From CAYMWF01 sp964394085 [NCBI: uncultured Gemmatimonadota bacterium] (GTDB lineage: Bacteria; GCA-2686955; CAYMWF01), in the NCBI GenBank assembly GCA_964394085.1, contig CAYMWF010000010.1, positions 30,645 to 94,644 of the forward strand: 64,000 nucleotides of DNA. The letters are read 5' to 3'. Within the stretch, counting starts at the first letter, position 1; each line of letters starts with the position of its first letter. The position numbers were made by a program, and so were the translations under genes. Below the pieces are notes generated by a model. It was not told the origin of the DNA and ran no database searches. It worked only from the letters and a program-made list of their open reading frames with translations. Below are positions 35,795 to 47,562 of the stretch, one piece after another.

Positions 35795-36117
35795 CAGCTT
35801 CATCGGGTGCTGAGTCAACAGGAACTCCGGTTCTTCAGATAGAGCCGGAGTTCCTGCCATTCGCTGTACAGACGTCAGTCTACATCATTATGTGTCTTTT
35901 TTGCGATTTCCTTGCGTTACGGTCCTATTTTCAACTACATGCAGAATACTCATTGTGAATAGGTAAATATCCATTCGGAACCATTTTGTGAAAATTTCGT
36001 TAGCTACAGGGCATGTAATGCAATGGTGTGATTTTGTAGACGGTACTGCTCTATATCCATCAGACATATTCTGAAACGCAAAGAGAAAAATCGAACGTTT
36101 GCAAATGGAGGTCATCG
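35795..36117. other. rplL-rpoB intergenic region
   Basis: 323 bases without a supported gene. The only strong element is the 16-bp hairpin at 35819-35856. A weaker CCTATT/AATAGG inverted repeat lies near 35922-35961. A minus-strand open frame of 75 codons here has no ribosome-binding site and is not called. The end carries GGAGGT for rpoB. A promoter for rpoBC may lie here, but no clear box pair was seen. Confidence 0.5.
35819..35856 (+). promoter_or_regulatory. Long hairpin after rplL (attenuator or processing site)
   Basis: Two 16-base arms (35819-35834 and 35841-35856) pair with a single G-U and a 6-nt loop. No T-run follows, so it is not a simple intrinsic terminator. E. coli has an attenuator and an RNase III site at the same place between rplL and rpoB. 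A similar partial uncoupling of rpoBC from the ribosomal genes is likely. Confidence 0.6.
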
Positions 36118-39100
36118 TTGGGTAAAATGGTTGATAAAGCGACGTACAGGCATAGCTTTTCCAAAATCCCGAAGGTTATGGAGATTCCGAACCTTTTAGC
36201 GGTGCAATTGCAGTCGTACGAGAATTTCGTGCAGCGTAATGTTCTGCCTGAACAAAGGAAGAACATCGGTCTTCACCGCGTATTCAATGATATTTTTCCT
36301 ATCGAGGATACCCACGGAAACTTCACTCTCGAGTATCTTGGATACACTATCGGGGAACCGAAGTTTTTGATCGAAGAATGCCAGGAGCGGGATATGACCT
36401 ATGCCGTTCCACTTAAAGCTACTCTCAGATTGATAATCCGTGAAACCGTCGATGAACAGAAACGGATTAAGGATGTAATTCAGCAGGAGGTCTATCTTGG
36501 TGAATTACCACTGATTACAGAAACAGGAACTTTTATAGTAAATGGTGCGGAAAGGGTTATCGTATGCCAGCTTCATCGCTCGCCCGGCGTAGTCTTCTCC
36601 GAAGATGATCACATAACCGGAAAGAAAATCTATTCCTGCCGGATTATTCCATACAGGGGCTCCTGGGTGGAGTTCACACTCGATACAAAAGATGTAATGT
36701 ATGTGCATATCGACAGACATCGAAAGATACCGGTAACCATTCTGTTAAAAGCTCTTGGATTAGACAGTGAAGAAGAAATCGCGAATATATTCAAAGATAC
36801 TATCAAAGTTGAGATCAAATCCAAGGAGTCGGAAGGCTCAGTTCTTTCCGAGACATTAATCGATATGTCCACCGGTGAGATACTTGCCGAATCGACCGAG
36901 GAATTGACATCCGGCCTTCGGAAGAAGCTAAAAAAGGCAGGGATAAAAGAAGTATCGGTGGAGGGCTCAGCCAACGCATTGAATCTCGATATCCTCGAAA
37001 AAACGATTCAGAAAGACCCGACCACCAATGAAGTGGAAGCTCTGATAAAGATTTACACTCTTCTCCGCCCTGGAGACCCGCCGAATGTAGAGACTGCGAG
37101 AAACCTGCTTGAGCACCTTTTTTTCAATGATAAAAGATACGATCTGGGCGATGTCGGACGGCACAGGGTCAATCAGAGGTTGAACATAGATGTCGAACCT
37201 CATGTGACGGTGCTTACCCGCGAAGAATTCACATCGATAATCAAGTATCTCCTGGTTCTGAGGAATGGCAAGGGATACACGGATGATATCGATCACCTGG
37301 GCAACAGAAGGATTCGTTCAGTTGGAGAATTGCTGTCACAGCAGCTGAGTGTCGGCCTGTCCCGCATGGCAAGAACCATACGTGAACGTATGAGTATCCA
37401 GGATGCGGATACTATACAACCATCTGACCTGATAAATGCAAGGACTCTTTCCGCGGTCGTTTCTGCCTTCTTCGGATCGAGTCAGCTCTCACAGTTCATG
37501 GATCAGGTTAATCCGCTTGCGGAATTAACCCACAAACGGCGCTTGTCCGCGCTGGGTCCAGGCGGACTTACACGTGACCGAGCCGGTTTTGAGGTTCGAG
37601 ATGTTCATCACAGTCATTATGGACGCATGTGCCCCATTGAAACACCGGAAGGGCCGAATATCGGACTCATTACATCTTTATGCACTTATACGAGGGTTAA
37701 CGATTTCGGATTTCTCGAGACTCCTTATCGGAAGGTCGTCAAAGGTAAAGTCACCTCTGATGTAATTTATCTGTCAGCGGATAAAGAGGATGACTATACC
37801 ATAGCCCAGGCGAATGCTCCACTCGAGGAGGATGGGAGTTTCAAAAATCCGAGGGTGAAAGTAAGGCAGAAGGGTGATCTGATGATCGTCTCGCCGGAGG
37901 AAATTGAGTTGATGGATATCGCGCCGACGCAGATTGTAAGTGTGGCGGCGTCGCTCATCCCGTTCCTCGAACACGATGATGCCAACAGGGCTTTAATGGG
38001 ATCCAATATGCAGCGGCAGGCGGTTCCTTTACTGAAACCGGAACCACCTATCGTAGGAACCGGAATGGAGAGTAAAGCGGCGATCGACTCAGGTGCCGTT
38101 GTTATTGCCCGGAGGAGCGGTACGGTAATATCTGTATCTTCTGATAAAATTGCGATAGAAGCTGATTCGGCGGACGAAGAAGAACATATTCAGTATATCT
38201 TTGATTGGAGTCAGGTAGACGAATACAGTCTCACCAAGTTCAAGCGTTCGAATCAGGATACAGCCATCAATTACAGACCTTCAGTCGCCATCGGCGATAA
38301 AGTTAAGAGGGGTGCCGTCATTGCGGACGGACCATGTGTTAAGAATGGCGAGCTGGCACTCGGGAAAAACCTTACGGTCGCTTTCATGCCCTGGGGTGGA
38401 TACAACTTTGAGGATGCCATCGTTATAAGCGAACGTATTTTCCGGAATGAAAGCTTCAGCTCCGTGCACATCGTTCAGAAAGAGCTCGAGGTCCGGGATA
38501 CAAAGCGCGGCCCCGAAGAGATTACGAGAGAAATTCCGAACGTCAGCCAGGAAGCTGTAAGGAATCTGGACGAAGATGGAATAGTAAGAATAGGGGCGGA
38601 AGTCAGGCCGGGAGATATACTCGTCGGCAAGGTTACACCAAAGGGAGAGACGGAGCTGTCACCGGAAGAAAGGCTCTTACGCGCGATTTTCGGCGAGAAA
38701 GCCGGTGATGTCAGGGATGCATCCCTTAAAGCTCAGCCGGGTCTGAGTGGCGTTGTCGTTGATGTGAAAGTATTTTCCAGAAGAGAGAAAGACGAACGCT
38801 CCCGGAAGGAGATTAAAAAGCGCATTGAGGAGTTGAAAAAAGATCATAACAATAAAATCCAGACGACGCATAAGACCTACAATGATTTTCTCAGGAACTT
38901 GCTGGTACAGAACGTTGCAAGGGATATTCAGCACAGGAAGACCGGCAGGTATCTTGTCGAGCGTGGACGGAAGCTGAGCAAGAAGCTTCTGAACCAGATC
39001 AAATTCAGTGACGTGCTAATGGACAACCACCTGGTTGCAGACCAGGAGGTCAACCAGAAAGTATGGCGGATAAGCAGGCTGTATCACCAGAAACTTGAGA

Positions 39101-39912
39101 ACCTTGATGAACGGCTTGAGCGGGATATCGAAAAGATTCAGCGGGGCGATGAACTTTCTCCTGGTATAGTAAAACTGGTGAAGGTGTATATCGCCAGGAA
39201 GAAACATCTTTCAGTAGGTGATAAGATGGCGGGTCGCCACGGGAATAAAGGCGTCGTCGCTAAGATAGTGCCCGAAGAGGATATGCCCTTCATGGCCGAT
39301 GGCACGACGATAGATATTATTCTGAATCCTCTCGGTGTGCCGTCCCGTATGAACGTTGGCCAGCTTCTGGAGACAATGCTTGGATGGGCGGGTGAAAAGC
39401 GGACTGTCCTGTATTCCTCACCTGTTTTTGACGGTGCGATGGAGTCGGAAATTAGAGATGAACTGTCTTCCGCCGAGCTGCCTGAGTCAAGCAAGTCCGT
39501 TTTATACGATGGGCGGACCGGAGAGCCGTTCGATCAGGAAATTACCGTTGGGAAGATTTATATAATGAAACTTTCCCACCTGGTTGATGACAAGCTGCAT
39601 GCCCGCTCAACAGGCCCGTATTCACTTGTTACCCAGCAGCCGCTCGGCGGAAAAGCTCAGTTCGGCGGCCAGCGTTTCGGTGAGATGGAGGTCTGGGCGC
39701 TGGAAGCCTATGGAGCCGCATACACCCTTCAAGAAATACTTACGGTAAAATCAGATGATGTTATAGGTCGATCGAGGATCTACGAAGCCATTGTAAAGGG
39801 AGAGAATACGCCTGAACCGGGAATACCGGAATCTTTCAATGTTCTAGTAAAAGAACTGCAAAGCCTTGGTCTGAATGTTCTTCTGGAGAAGAACACTGAA
39901 GACGAATTGTAA
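36118..39912 (+). CDS. rpoB: RNA polymerase beta subunit
   Basis: 1264 residues from a TTG chosen because GGAGGT lies 6 nt upstream; the ATG at 36127 would be too far. The rifampicin-pocket region reads [20 protein letters not shown] and [10 protein letters not shown], with the E. coli D516, H526 and S531 equivalents unchanged, so no resistance change is obvious. The catalytic-side motifs [22 protein letters not shown] and the C-terminal [19 protein letters not shown] are intact. It pairs with rpoC 30 nt downstream. Confidence 0.98.
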   Translation: MGKMVDKATYRHSFSKIPKVMEIPNLLAVQLQSYENFVQRNVLPEQRKNIGLHRVFNDIFPIEDTHGNFTLEYLGYTIGEPKFLIEECQERDMTYAVPLKATLRLIIRETVDEQKRIKDVIQQEVYLGELPLITETGTFIVNGAERVIVCQLHRSPGVVFSEDDHITGKKIYSCRIIPYRGSWVEFTLDTKDVMYVHIDRHRKIPVTILLKALGLDSEEEIANIFKDTIKVEIKSKESEGSVLSETLIDMSTGEILAESTEELTSGLRKKLKKAGIKEVSVEGSANALNLDILEKTIQKDPTTNEVEALIKIYTLLRPGDPPNVETARNLLEHLFFNDKRYDLGDVGRHRVNQRLNIDVEPHVTVLTREEFTSIIKYLLVLRNGKGYTDDIDHLGNRRIRSVGELLSQQLSVGLSRMARTIRERMSIQDADTIQPSDLINARTLSAVVSAFFGSSQLSQFMDQVNPLAELTHKRRLSALGPGGLTRDRAGFEVRDVHHSHYGRMCPIETPEGPNIGLITSLCTYTRVNDFGFLETPYRKVVKGKVTSDVIYLSADKEDDYTIAQANAPLEEDGSFKNPRVKVRQKGDLMIVSPEEIELMDIAPTQIVSVAASLIPFLEHDDANRALMGSNMQRQAVPLLKPEPPIVGTGMESKAAIDSGAVVIARRSGTVISVSSDKIAIEADSADEEEHIQYIFDWSQVDEYSLTKFKRSNQDTAINYRPSVAIGDKVKRGAVIADGPCVKNGELALGKNLTVAFMPWGGYNFEDAIVISERIFRNESFSSVHIVQKELEVRDTKRGPEEITREIPNVSQEAVRNLDEDGIVRIGAEVRPGDILVGKVTPKGETELSPEERLLRAIFGEKAGDVRDASLKAQPGLSGVVVDVKVFSRREKDERSRKEIKKRIEELKKDHNNKIQTTHKTYNDFLRNLLVQNVARDIQHRKTGRYLVERGRKLSKKLLNQIKFSDVLMDNHLVADQEVNQKVWRISRLYHQKLENLDERLERDIEKIQRGDELSPGIVKLVKVYIARKKHLSVGDKMAGRHGNKGVVAKIVPEEDMPFMADGTTIDIILNPLGVPSRMNVGQLLETMLGWAGEKRTVLYSSPVFDGAMESEIRDELSSAELPESSKSVLYDGRTGEPFDQEITVGKIYIMKLSHLVDDKLHARSTGPYSLVTQQPLGGKAQFGGQRFGEMEVWALEAYGAAYTLQEILTVKSDDVIGRSRIYEAIVKGENTPEPGIPESFNVLVKELQSLGLNVLLEKNTEDEL

Positions 39913-39942
39913 TAACGGTTTTCCTGCGAGGAGGAAGCTCCA

Positions 39943-42900
39943 GTGTTTATTTCCAGATTCGAAACAAAGCGGACGGAGCAAGATTTCGATGCTATCAAGA
40001 TCGGGTTGGCATCGCCAGAGGATATAAGAGGTTGGTCGTACGGTGAGGTTATCAAGCCGGAGACGATCAACTACCGTTCTTTTAAGCCCGAAAAAGACGG
40101 TCTATTCTGCGAGAGGATCTTCGGTCCTACAAAAGACTGGGAATGCTACTGCGGGAAGTACAAACGCATCCGGTTCAAAGGTGTTGTCTGTGACAAGTGT
40201 GGAGTAGAGGTCACCCAGTCCAAGGTCCGCCGGGAGAGGATGGCTCACATCGAACTCGCCGTGCCTGTTTGTCACATTTGGTATTTTAAAGCGATTCCCT
40301 CGAGAATCGGGCACCTGCTGGGGAAATCGGTCAAAGAACTCGAGCGTGTACTATATTATGAATCTTTTACGGTTGTAGATAACGGCGAAACCCCCCTGGA
40401 GGTTGGCCAGCTTCTCACTGAAGATGAGTATTACGAGGCTCTTGATCTGCATGGCAGGGACGCATTTCGGGCTGAAATGGGGGCTCCCGCAATTAGAGAA
40501 TTACTGAAGGATCTCGAGCTCGACGAACTTTCGGTGTCGCTGCGACGAAAGATGAAGACTGAAACTTCGATTCAACGTAGGAAAGACGCACTGAAACGGT
40601 TGAAAATCGTTGAGGATTTCAGGAATTCCAGCAACAAACCCGAATGGATGATACTTAACGTCATACCGGTGATCCCGCCGGACCTTCGTCCATTAGTGCC
40701 TCTGGAGGGAGGCCGTTTTGCGACCTCCGACCTGAATGATCTCTACAGGCGGGTCATAAACAGGAATAACAGGCTGAAAAAGCTGATGGATATTCGAGCT
40801 CCCGAAGTTATCCTCAGGAACGAGAAAAGAATGCTCCAGGAGGCTGTTGACGCCTTATTCGATAATGGAAGGCGGTCACGTGTCGTGCGTGGCGAGGGGA
40901 ATCGCCCCCTCAAATCTCTTTCCGATCTTCTTAAAGGAAAGCAGGGTCGATTCCGACAGAATCTTCTCGGCAAGCGGGTGGATTATTCCGGACGCTCCGT
41001 CATCGTGGTCGGCCCGGAACTCAAACTCAATGAATGCGGCCTTCCCAAGACGATGGCTCTCGAATTATTCAAACCATTCATTATTCACCGGGTTCACATG
41101 GATGAGGAAAGCCAGTCGGTAAAGAGTGCCAAGAAACTTGTCGAAAGAGAAGATCCGGCTGTTTGGGATACCCTCGAAGAGATTATCAAAGACCATCCGG
41201 TGATGCTGAACCGTGCACCGACGCTTCACAGGCTTGGAATCCAGGCATTCCAACCGGTTCTTGTGGAAGGGAAGGCGATCAGGATACACCCACTCGTCTG
41301 CACTGCGTTCAACGCAGATTTTGACGGCGATCAGATGGCTGTGCATGTTCCTCTCTCCTACGAAGCTCAGATCGAAGCAAGAGTGCTGATGATTGCCGGC
41401 AACAATTTATTATCCCCGGCCCACGGTAAACCTATTGCAACCCCAAGTCAGGATATTGTTCTCGGATGTTATTACCTGACTGAAGCACTCCCGGATGCTC
41501 CCGGCGCCGGCAGGGCATTTTCATCCACGGACGAAGTTCTTATGGCTCTCGATGCCGGCGTCGTGGACCTGCATGCCTTGATCAAGCTGCGGCTTCAGGG
41601 GGAAATTATCACGACAACGCCTGGCCGGGTGATTTTAAACCAGGTGCTGCCGGTCGATTATAAATTCGTGAACAGTACAATGACGAAGAGTGCTCTGGAA
41701 GATCTGGTCGGAAATATTTTCCAGATTTACGAGAGCTATGAAACATCCCGGGTTCTGGATAACCTTAAGGATCTCGGTTTCCGCTACGCTACTTCGGGAG
41801 GTATTACTATCGGGGTTGATGATATGATCATCCCTGCCGAGAAACTTGCAATGATCGAAAAAGCATCGAACAAGGTTGACGGCATCAAAAACGCATATTT
41901 GAAAGGCCTTATCAATGCTTCCGAACGTTATGCAAAGATAATCGATACCTGGAACAGGACGGCAGGTGACGTAACGGATGCCTTATTCAAAGAGCTGGAG
42001 GAGGACAGGCACGGTTTCAACCCGGTTCACATGATGGCAAGTTCAGGTGCGCGGGGCAAGAGTGACCAGATTAAGCAGCTGTCGGGAATGCGTGGACTCA
42101 TGCAGAAACCCCTGAAAAGATACACGGGACAGATTGGTGAGACCATCGAAACACCCATCCTATCTAATTTCAGGGAGGGTCTTTCCGTTCTCGAATATTT
42201 CATATCCACTCACGGCGCCAGAAAAGGGCTGGCCGATACTGCGTTAAAGACCGCCGATGCCGGTTATCTTACCAGACGGCTCGTAGATGTCGCTCAGGAC
42301 GTAATAATCACAAGCGAAGATTGTAATACGATTCTCGGGATAACCGCAATTCCGCTTAAGGATGGAACGGATATAATTCAGTCTTTGTACGACAGAATCG
42401 TCGGTCGTGTCGCTCTGCAGGACGTAGTCAATCCCCTGACGGGAGAGACTATTGTTAATGCCAATGAAGAAATCACCAAGGAGCAGGCCAGAGCCACGGA
42501 AGACTGTGGCATTGAATCGGTTCGGATCCGTACGGTTCTGACTTGCGAGGCAAGGCGCGGGGTGTGCGCAAAATGTTACGGAAGAAATCTGGCAACCGGG
42601 AAGATGGTGGAAAAAGGCGAGGCTGTTGGTGTGATTGCCGCCCAAAGCATCGGGGAGCCGGGTACGCAGCTTACCCTCAGAACCTTTCATATCGGAGGGG
42701 CGGCGGATCTTTCAATGACAGAGTCCCAGACGATATCCAAGGTGCCGGGAATCGCAAGATACAAAGATATCAAGTACGTCGAGAAAAAATCGGGGGAGCG
42801 CATCGCGATTGTCAACAACGGGTCAATTATTATAGAAAACCCGAACGGGCAAATCCTGACTACATATGATGTACCTTACGGCGGCTCGCTGCTTGTAGAG

Positions 42901-44205
42901 GACGGGGTCGAAATCGAGCCTAAGACAGTTCTCTTCCAGTGGGATCCGTTTGCGAGCCCCATCATTTCCAACCATGATGGCGTCGTCCGCTTCTTGAATA
43001 TCCTGGAAGAAATGACATACAAGGTGGAGCATGACAGCCAGACTGGCCGTGTGATCAGGATGATCATCGAAGATAAAGAAAAGAAGAGACATCCGGTAAT
43101 TGAGATTGTTGATTCCGAAACCGGCGACCTTCTTCGGGAAGTTCCTATCCCCCTGGGCTCCCATCTGGAGGTTAAGGATGGACAGAAAATCGGGAAAGGT
43201 GAAATCCTTGTTAAACGGCCCGCTGTAACGAGCAAAACCAGGGACATCACGGGCGGGTTGCCGAGAGTCGCAGAGCTTTTCGAAGCGAGACACCCGAAGG
43301 ATGCTGCGGTTATTTCAGAGATTGACGGCGTAGTTAAATACGGCAACAAAGCCAGGGGTTACCAGAAGATAACCGTTGTGAGTGAAACCGGGGAAGAGCG
43401 GGAATACAATGTTCCTCTTGGGAAGCACATGCGGGCATTTCATGGCGAGCGGGTAAGTGCCGGCTCGAAACTCTGTGAAGGCTCTATCGATCCTCATGAT
43501 CTTCTCCGCATCAAGGGTGCCAATGAAGTTCAGGAATACTTGCTGAATGAGATCCAGGAAGTTTACCGAGTGCAGGGTGTGGAAATCAACGATAAGCATA
43601 TTGAGATTATCGTTCGCCAGATGCTTCAAAAAGTAAAAGTCGAGGATGCAGGTGATACAACTTTCCTCGAAGATCAGCAGGTTGATAAACTTACCTTCAA
43701 AGATGAAAATCAGCGAGTGCTTTTATCGGGGCAGGTTCCAGCCACTTCGCAGCCCATGCTTCTGGGAATCACAAGGGCTTCACTGAATACTGAGAGCTTT
43801 GTATCAGCCGCTTCTTTCCAGGAAACAACGAAGGTCTTGACCGATGCCGCGGTTCGTGGAAAGAGAGACAATCTTCTCGGATTGAAAGAAAATGTCATCA
43901 TGGGGCATCTCATCCCTGCAGGCACCGGCTTGCCGGAGTATCGCCAGATGGATGTAATAGATGAGGATGACAGGATGATCGAGGAGGAAGAACGATTGGC
44001 GGCGGAGCAGGCGGCCCTCGAAAAAACGATCGAAGATGAGGTACTGCTGCAGGAAGGTGAAGTTGAGGATGAGGCAGGTGAAGTAAATGTGGCTGCGCTG
44101 GAGGATGCTTCCCTTGTAAACGATTCCGCCGAAGAGGCGGGGACGGAAGAGTCTGCTCCCGAAGAGATTGTCGAAGCGGACACTTCTTCGACAGTCGATC
44201 AATAG
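39943..44205 (+). CDS. rpoC: RNA polymerase beta' subunit
   Basis: 1420 residues from GTG with GAGGAGGAAG upstream. The N-terminal zinc-binding Cys cluster ([17 protein letters not shown]), the bridge/active-site motif [12 protein letters not shown] with the three Mg-binding Asp, and the second zinc site ([13 protein letters not shown]) are present. The last about 75 residues form an acidic Glu/Asp/Ala tail beyond the usual end, similar in kind to the NusA tail. It forms the catalytic core with RpoB. Confidence 0.98.
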   Translation: MFISRFETKRTEQDFDAIKIGLASPEDIRGWSYGEVIKPETINYRSFKPEKDGLFCERIFGPTKDWECYCGKYKRIRFKGVVCDKCGVEVTQSKVRRERMAHIELAVPVCHIWYFKAIPSRIGHLLGKSVKELERVLYYESFTVVDNGETPLEVGQLLTEDEYYEALDLHGRDAFRAEMGAPAIRELLKDLELDELSVSLRRKMKTETSIQRRKDALKRLKIVEDFRNSSNKPEWMILNVIPVIPPDLRPLVPLEGGRFATSDLNDLYRRVINRNNRLKKLMDIRAPEVILRNEKRMLQEAVDALFDNGRRSRVVRGEGNRPLKSLSDLLKGKQGRFRQNLLGKRVDYSGRSVIVVGPELKLNECGLPKTMALELFKPFIIHRVHMDEESQSVKSAKKLVEREDPAVWDTLEEIIKDHPVMLNRAPTLHRLGIQAFQPVLVEGKAIRIHPLVCTAFNADFDGDQMAVHVPLSYEAQIEARVLMIAGNNLLSPAHGKPIATPSQDIVLGCYYLTEALPDAPGAGRAFSSTDEVLMALDAGVVDLHALIKLRLQGEIITTTPGRVILNQVLPVDYKFVNSTMTKSALEDLVGNIFQIYESYETSRVLDNLKDLGFRYATSGGITIGVDDMIIPAEKLAMIEKASNKVDGIKNAYLKGLINASERYAKIIDTWNRTAGDVTDALFKELEEDRHGFNPVHMMASSGARGKSDQIKQLSGMRGLMQKPLKRYTGQIGETIETPILSNFREGLSVLEYFISTHGARKGLADTALKTADAGYLTRRLVDVAQDVIITSEDCNTILGITAIPLKDGTDIIQSLYDRIVGRVALQDVVNPLTGETIVNANEEITKEQARATEDCGIESVRIRTVLTCEARRGVCAKCYGRNLATGKMVEKGEAVGVIAAQSIGEPGTQLTLRTFHIGGAADLSMTESQTISKVPGIARYKDIKYVEKKSGERIAIVNNGSIIIENPNGQILTTYDVPYGGSLLVEDGVEIEPKTVLFQWDPFASPIISNHDGVVRFLNILEEMTYKVEHDSQTGRVIRMIIEDKEKKRHPVIEIVDSETGDLLREVPIPLGSHLEVKDGQKIGKGEILVKRPAVTSKTRDITGGLPRVAELFEARHPKDAAVISEIDGVVKYGNKARGYQKITVVSETGEEREYNVPLGKHMRAFHGERVSAGSKLCEGSIDPHDLLRIKGANEVQEYLLNEIQEVYRVQGVEINDKHIEIIVRQMLQKVKVEDAGDTTFLEDQQVDKLTFKDENQRVLLSGQVPATSQPMLLGITRASLNTESFVSAASFQETTKVLTDAAVRGKRDNLLGLKENVIMGHLIPAGTGLPEYRQMDVIDEDDRMIEEEERLAAEQAALEKTIEDEVLLQEGEVEDEAGEVNVAALEDASLVNDSAEEAGTEESAPEEIVEADTSSTVDQ

Positions 44206-44273
44206 GATCGATGTTGAGTAGAAAATGCTGAAAATTTTGGCGCAGTAATTTCACCTTGATCCAAAGTTTTCCA

Positions 44274-44303
44274 TTGACACTCCTGAGGTTTGAGTGCTAA
44301 ATT
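44274..44303 (+). promoter_or_regulatory. str-operon promoter overlapping a CIRCE-like operator
   Basis: TTGACACTC (44274-44282), nine bases, GAGTGCTAA (44292-44300). The spacing equals the HrcA operator CIRCE (TTAGCACTC-N9-GAGTGCTAA); the right half is perfect and the left half matches 7 of 9. The two changes turn the left half into a consensus -35, TTGACA. TGCTAAATT 18 bp later can serve as an extended -10. It lies 56 bases before rpsL, the first gene of the str-S10 run. Confidence 0.65.
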
Positions 44304-44358
44304 CACAAATCTGTATTCTTTTATTTTTGTAAGGATGCAATAGACCGAGGAGGCAGAA

Positions 44359-44733
44359 TTGCCGACAATAAATCAGCTGGTTAGAAAAGGTCGCGGAAAA
44401 GTTCTGCAAAAGACCAAAGTGCCGGCTCTCCAGGCATGCCCCCAGAGACGGGGAGTGTGCACGCGTGTATATACAACGACACCGAAAAAACCGAATTCAG
44501 CCCTTCGAAAAGTAGCCAGGGTACGGTTGACGAACGGAATCGAAGTGACTGCGTACATACCCGGCGAGGGGCATAACCTTCAGGAGCATTCGATCGTGCT
44601 GATCCGGGGAGGAAGGGTAAAAGACCTGCCTGGTGTTCGGTATCATTTAATCCGTGGAGCATTGGATACTTCCGGTGTCCAGAACAGGCTTCAGAGCCGT
44701 TCAAAATACGGCACCAAGGCCCCCAAGAAATAA
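44359..44733 (+). CDS. rpsL: Ribosomal protein S12
   Basis: 124 residues from TTG after GAGGAGGCAG. Conserved [12 protein letters not shown] and [11 protein letters not shown] surround the decoding centre. The lysines whose replacement gives streptomycin resistance appear unchanged. S12 takes part in decoding. It is the first gene of the str-S10-spc-alpha run, 56 nt after the CIRCE-like promoter. Confidence 0.97.
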   Translation: MPTINQLVRKGRGKVLQKTKVPALQACPQRRGVCTRVYTTTPKKPNSALRKVARVRLTNGIEVTAYIPGEGHNLQEHSIVLIRGGRVKDLPGVRYHLIRGALDTSGVQNRLQSRSKYGTKAPKK

Positions 44734-44762
44734 TCCGGTAGTTCGGTTGGAGACTAAAGAAA

Positions 44763-45233
44763 ATGGCCCGAAGAAGAAAAGCTGAAAAACGGGAGATAAT
44801 ACCAGATCCCAGATACGACAGCATTCATGTCACGCGCTTTATCAATGCATTGATGAATAATGGTAAGAAGAGTGTGGCAGAAAGAATCGTTTACGATGCC
44901 ATGGAGAAGCTCGAAGAGGTTACCGGTGAACCTGGTCTTACGGTATTCACAACCGCCCTTCATAATGCAAAACCGATAGTCGAGGTTAAATCGAGACGGA
45001 TCGGGGGGGCGACATATCAGGTTCCTGTCGATATCAGACCGGAGCGACGGCAGGCGCTGGCAATCCGATGGCTGATTTCATATGCACGGAACCGACCTGA
45101 AAAAGATATGACAGCTAAACTCGCCGGAGAGCTTCTGGCGGCTTATCGCAAAGAAGGAGCGACGATAAAAAAGCGTGAGGATACTCACAGGATGGCTGAA
45201 GCGAACAAAGCGTTCTCATTTTACAGATGGTAG
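44763..45233 (+). CDS. rpsG: Ribosomal protein S7
   Basis: 156 residues. Typical S7 sequence: [55 protein letters not shown] and the terminal [14 protein letters not shown]7 starts assembly of the 30S head and lies at the mRNA exit. In E. coli it represses the str operon. It is followed by a 179-bp gap containing a hairpin. Confidence 0.97.
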   Translation: MARRRKAEKREIIPDPRYDSIHVTRFINALMNNGKKSVAERIVYDAMEKLEEVTGEPGLTVFTTALHNAKPIVEVKSRRIGGATYQVPVDIRPERRQALAIRWLISYARNRPEKDMTAKLAGELLAAYRKEGATIKKREDTHRMAEANKAFSFYRW

Positions 45234-45248
45234 TTATTGGGATGTGAT

Positions 45249-45270
45249 GCGCTGCTATCGGTAGCAGCGC
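45249..45270 (+). promoter_or_regulatory. Perfect 9-bp hairpin between rpsG and fusA
   Basis: GCGCTGCTA and TAGCAGCGC enclose a TCGG tetraloop, 15 bases after the rpsG stop. No T-run follows. It may stabilise or process the mRNA, attenuate, or serve S7 feedback; nothing in the sequence decides among these. Confidence 0.45.
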
Positions 45271-45412
45271 AGATGTGAAGTGGATGTGGACTTTAAGTAT
45301 ACGGGGAGGGGATTGGATTGCCAAGAAGGCGTTCTCCTGACCTCAAGACTGTTTCGGATTCTGCCGGGAAGGGGTGACTTAACAGCATTCCCCTGGCGGC
45401 CGGTACAGAGGA

Positions 45413-47503
45413 ATGCTGGTGGATAGAAGACTGGCCATAGACAAGATCCGCAACATCGGCATCATGGCTCATATTGATGCCGGAAAAACAACGACGACAG
45501 AGCGGATCTTATTTTATTCCGGCAAAGTTCATCGCATCGGCGAGGTGCATGAAGGTCTCGCAACCATGGATTGGATGGATATCGAAAAGGAGCGTGGGAT
45601 AACCATAACATCCGCGGCCACGACGTGTTACTGGGGTGATAACCAGATCAATATCATAGATACACCCGGGCATGTCGATTTCACCATGGAGGTTGAACGC
45701 TCTTTAAGAGTTTTAGATGGTGCCATCGCGATTTTCTGCGGAGTGGGAGGTGTTGAGCCCCAATCCGAGACCGTCTGGAAACAAGCGGAGCGATACCGCA
45801 TTCCAAGACTGGCATTCGTCAACAAGATGGACAGGCCGGGTGCTGATTTTTTCCGTGTTGTCGAAATGATGGGCTCCCGGCTCGGAGCTTTTCCTCTACC
45901 AGTCCAGATTCCTGTTGGCGATGGTGAAGAGTTCGAAGGTGTAATTGACCTGATCGATTGGAAATTCATCGTCAACGAGTCCGAATCGAAGGGAATGGTT
46001 GTAAAAGAAATGGAAATCCGTGCGGCCGATATTGAAAAGGCGACGGAAGCTCGAACAGGAATGCTCGAAAGCATTGCAGAACACGACGACGAATTCCTTG
46101 AGCTTTACCTGGCAAAAGGAAATGTCGATTCTTTTCAAATAAAACAAGCCATAAGGAGGGGGACCCTGAAGGGTATTTATTTCCCTCTTTTTTGCGGTGC
46201 CGCACTTAAGAACAAAGGTATTCAGAACCTGATCGACGGCATTATCGATTATCTGCCTTCACCAGTCGATGTGCCTTCCATTGTAGGGACGAATCCTAAA
46301 TCTGGTGAAAATGAACAGAGAGTTGCCTCTTCAAGCGAACCATTAAGCGCTCTCGTTTTCAAAATCGCCTCAGATCCCTTTGTCGGACGCATATCCTTCT
46401 GCAGAATCTACTCGGGAAGAATGAAAGCCGGAAACAGTGTATACAATGTTTCAAAAAATCTGAATGAACGGGTAAGCAAACTGCTCCATATGCATGCGAA
46501 CAAGCGTACCGAAATAAAAGAAGCCGAAGCCGGCGATATCGTGGTCGCGGTCGGCCTGAAAGAGACGGTTACCGGAGAAACATTAGCGGTGAAACACCGC
46601 CCGATACTGCTCGAATCGATGAATTTTCCTGAACCGGTGATTGCGGTTGCAGTTGAACCGAAGACCCAGGCCGACCAGGATAATCTGAGTCGTACGCTGG
46701 GTCGTTTAAAAGACGAGGATCCCACATTCAAAGTAAAGAGCGATGAGGATACCGGCCAGACGATTATTTCCGGGATGGGTGAACTCCACCTGGAAATACT
46801 GGTTGACAGAATGGTGCGGGAATTCAATGTCGGGGTCAATGTGGGTAAGCCCCAGGTTGCCTACAAAGAAACGATCTGCACGAAAGCCGAAGCTGAAGGA
46901 AAGCTCATACGTCAGACGGGAGGTAAAGGCCAGTACGGTCATGTCATCCTGGAATTATCACCACTCGACAGGGGAGCGGGATTCGAATTTGAGAACCGGG
47001 CTTCTGTCGATGACGTTCCAAAACGTTATTTAAACACCATCGAACGCTCGATTCGCGATTCGATGACTGCCGGCGTTCTTCTCGGATACCCCATGATTGA
47101 CGTGAAAGTGGCGCTTATCGGAGGCTCGCATCATCCTACCGATTCTTCGGAAATCGCATTCGCCGCTGCAACGAGCCAGGCGTTCAGAGAATGCAGCAGC
47201 AACGCTGAACCGGTTATCCTGGAACCGGAAATGAAAGTTGAAGTCACGAGTCCGGAACAATATGTCGGTGATGTGATTAATGATTTGTTATCCAGGGGGA
47301 GTAACATCACCGGAATCGAACACCGGCAGGACACCCGGGAAATCAGTGCAACGGTTCCACTAAGGAAGATGTTCGGTTACGCAACAGATCTTAGAAACTC
47401 AACACAGGGCCGGGCTAATTTTTCGATGGAATTTCTAGAATATAACGTGCTGGACCAGGCACTTATAGAGGAAATATTCGGATACGTTACGGGTCCGGTT
47501 TAG
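45413..47503 (+). CDS. fusA: Elongation factor G
   Basis: 696 residues from the ATG at 45413; the GTG two codons later has better spacing to AGAGGA and may be used. Motifs: AHIDAGKT (19-26), DTPGHVDF and [10 protein letters not shown], then domains II to V with [13 protein letters not shown] and the C-terminal [19 protein letters not shown] drives translocation and ribosome recycling. It lies between rpsG and tuf copy 2 in the usual str order. Confidence 0.97.
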   Translation: MLVDRRLAIDKIRNIGIMAHIDAGKTTTTERILFYSGKVHRIGEVHEGLATMDWMDIEKERGITITSAATTCYWGDNQINIIDTPGHVDFTMEVERSLRVLDGAIAIFCGVGGVEPQSETVWKQAERYRIPRLAFVNKMDRPGADFFRVVEMMGSRLGAFPLPVQIPVGDGEEFEGVIDLIDWKFIVNESESKGMVVKEMEIRAADIEKATEARTGMLESIAEHDDEFLELYLAKGNVDSFQIKQAIRRGTLKGIYFPLFCGAALKNKGIQNLIDGIIDYLPSPVDVPSIVGTNPKSGENEQRVASSSEPLSALVFKIASDPFVGRISFCRIYSGRMKAGNSVYNVSKNLNERVSKLLHMHANKRTEIKEAEAGDIVVAVGLKETVTGETLAVKHRPILLESMNFPEPVIAVAVEPKTQADQDNLSRTLGRLKDEDPTFKVKSDEDTGQTIISGMGELHLEILVDRMVREFNVGVNVGKPQVAYKETICTKAEAEGKLIRQTGGKGQYGHVILELSPLDRGAGFEFENRASVDDVPKRYLNTIERSIRDSMTAGVLLGYPMIDVKVALIGGSHHPTDSSEIAFAAATSQAFRECSSNAEPVILEPEMKVEVTSPEQYVGDVINDLLSRGSNITGIEHRQDTREISATVPLRKMFGYATDLRNSTQGRANFSMEFLEYNVLDQALIEEIFGYVTGPV

Positions 47504-47562
47504 CCGGTTCACGATACTGCGGAGAAACACCGCCCATTCCTCGAAAGGTCAAGGAGAAAGAG

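Noticed and set aside
35888-36115. 75-codon minus-strand frame between rplL and rpoB
   Set aside because: Opposes the operon, has no start signals and reads like chance sequence.
37441-37700. Rifampicin-resistance change in RpoB
   Set aside because: The Val next to the Asp-Gln of the pocket differs from E. coli, but the main resistance positions (D516, H526, S531 equivalents) are unchanged, so no claim is made.
43710-44183. Serine-rich minus-strand frame opposite the end of rpoC
   Set aside because: It is the antisense of the Glu/Asp-rich tail codons.
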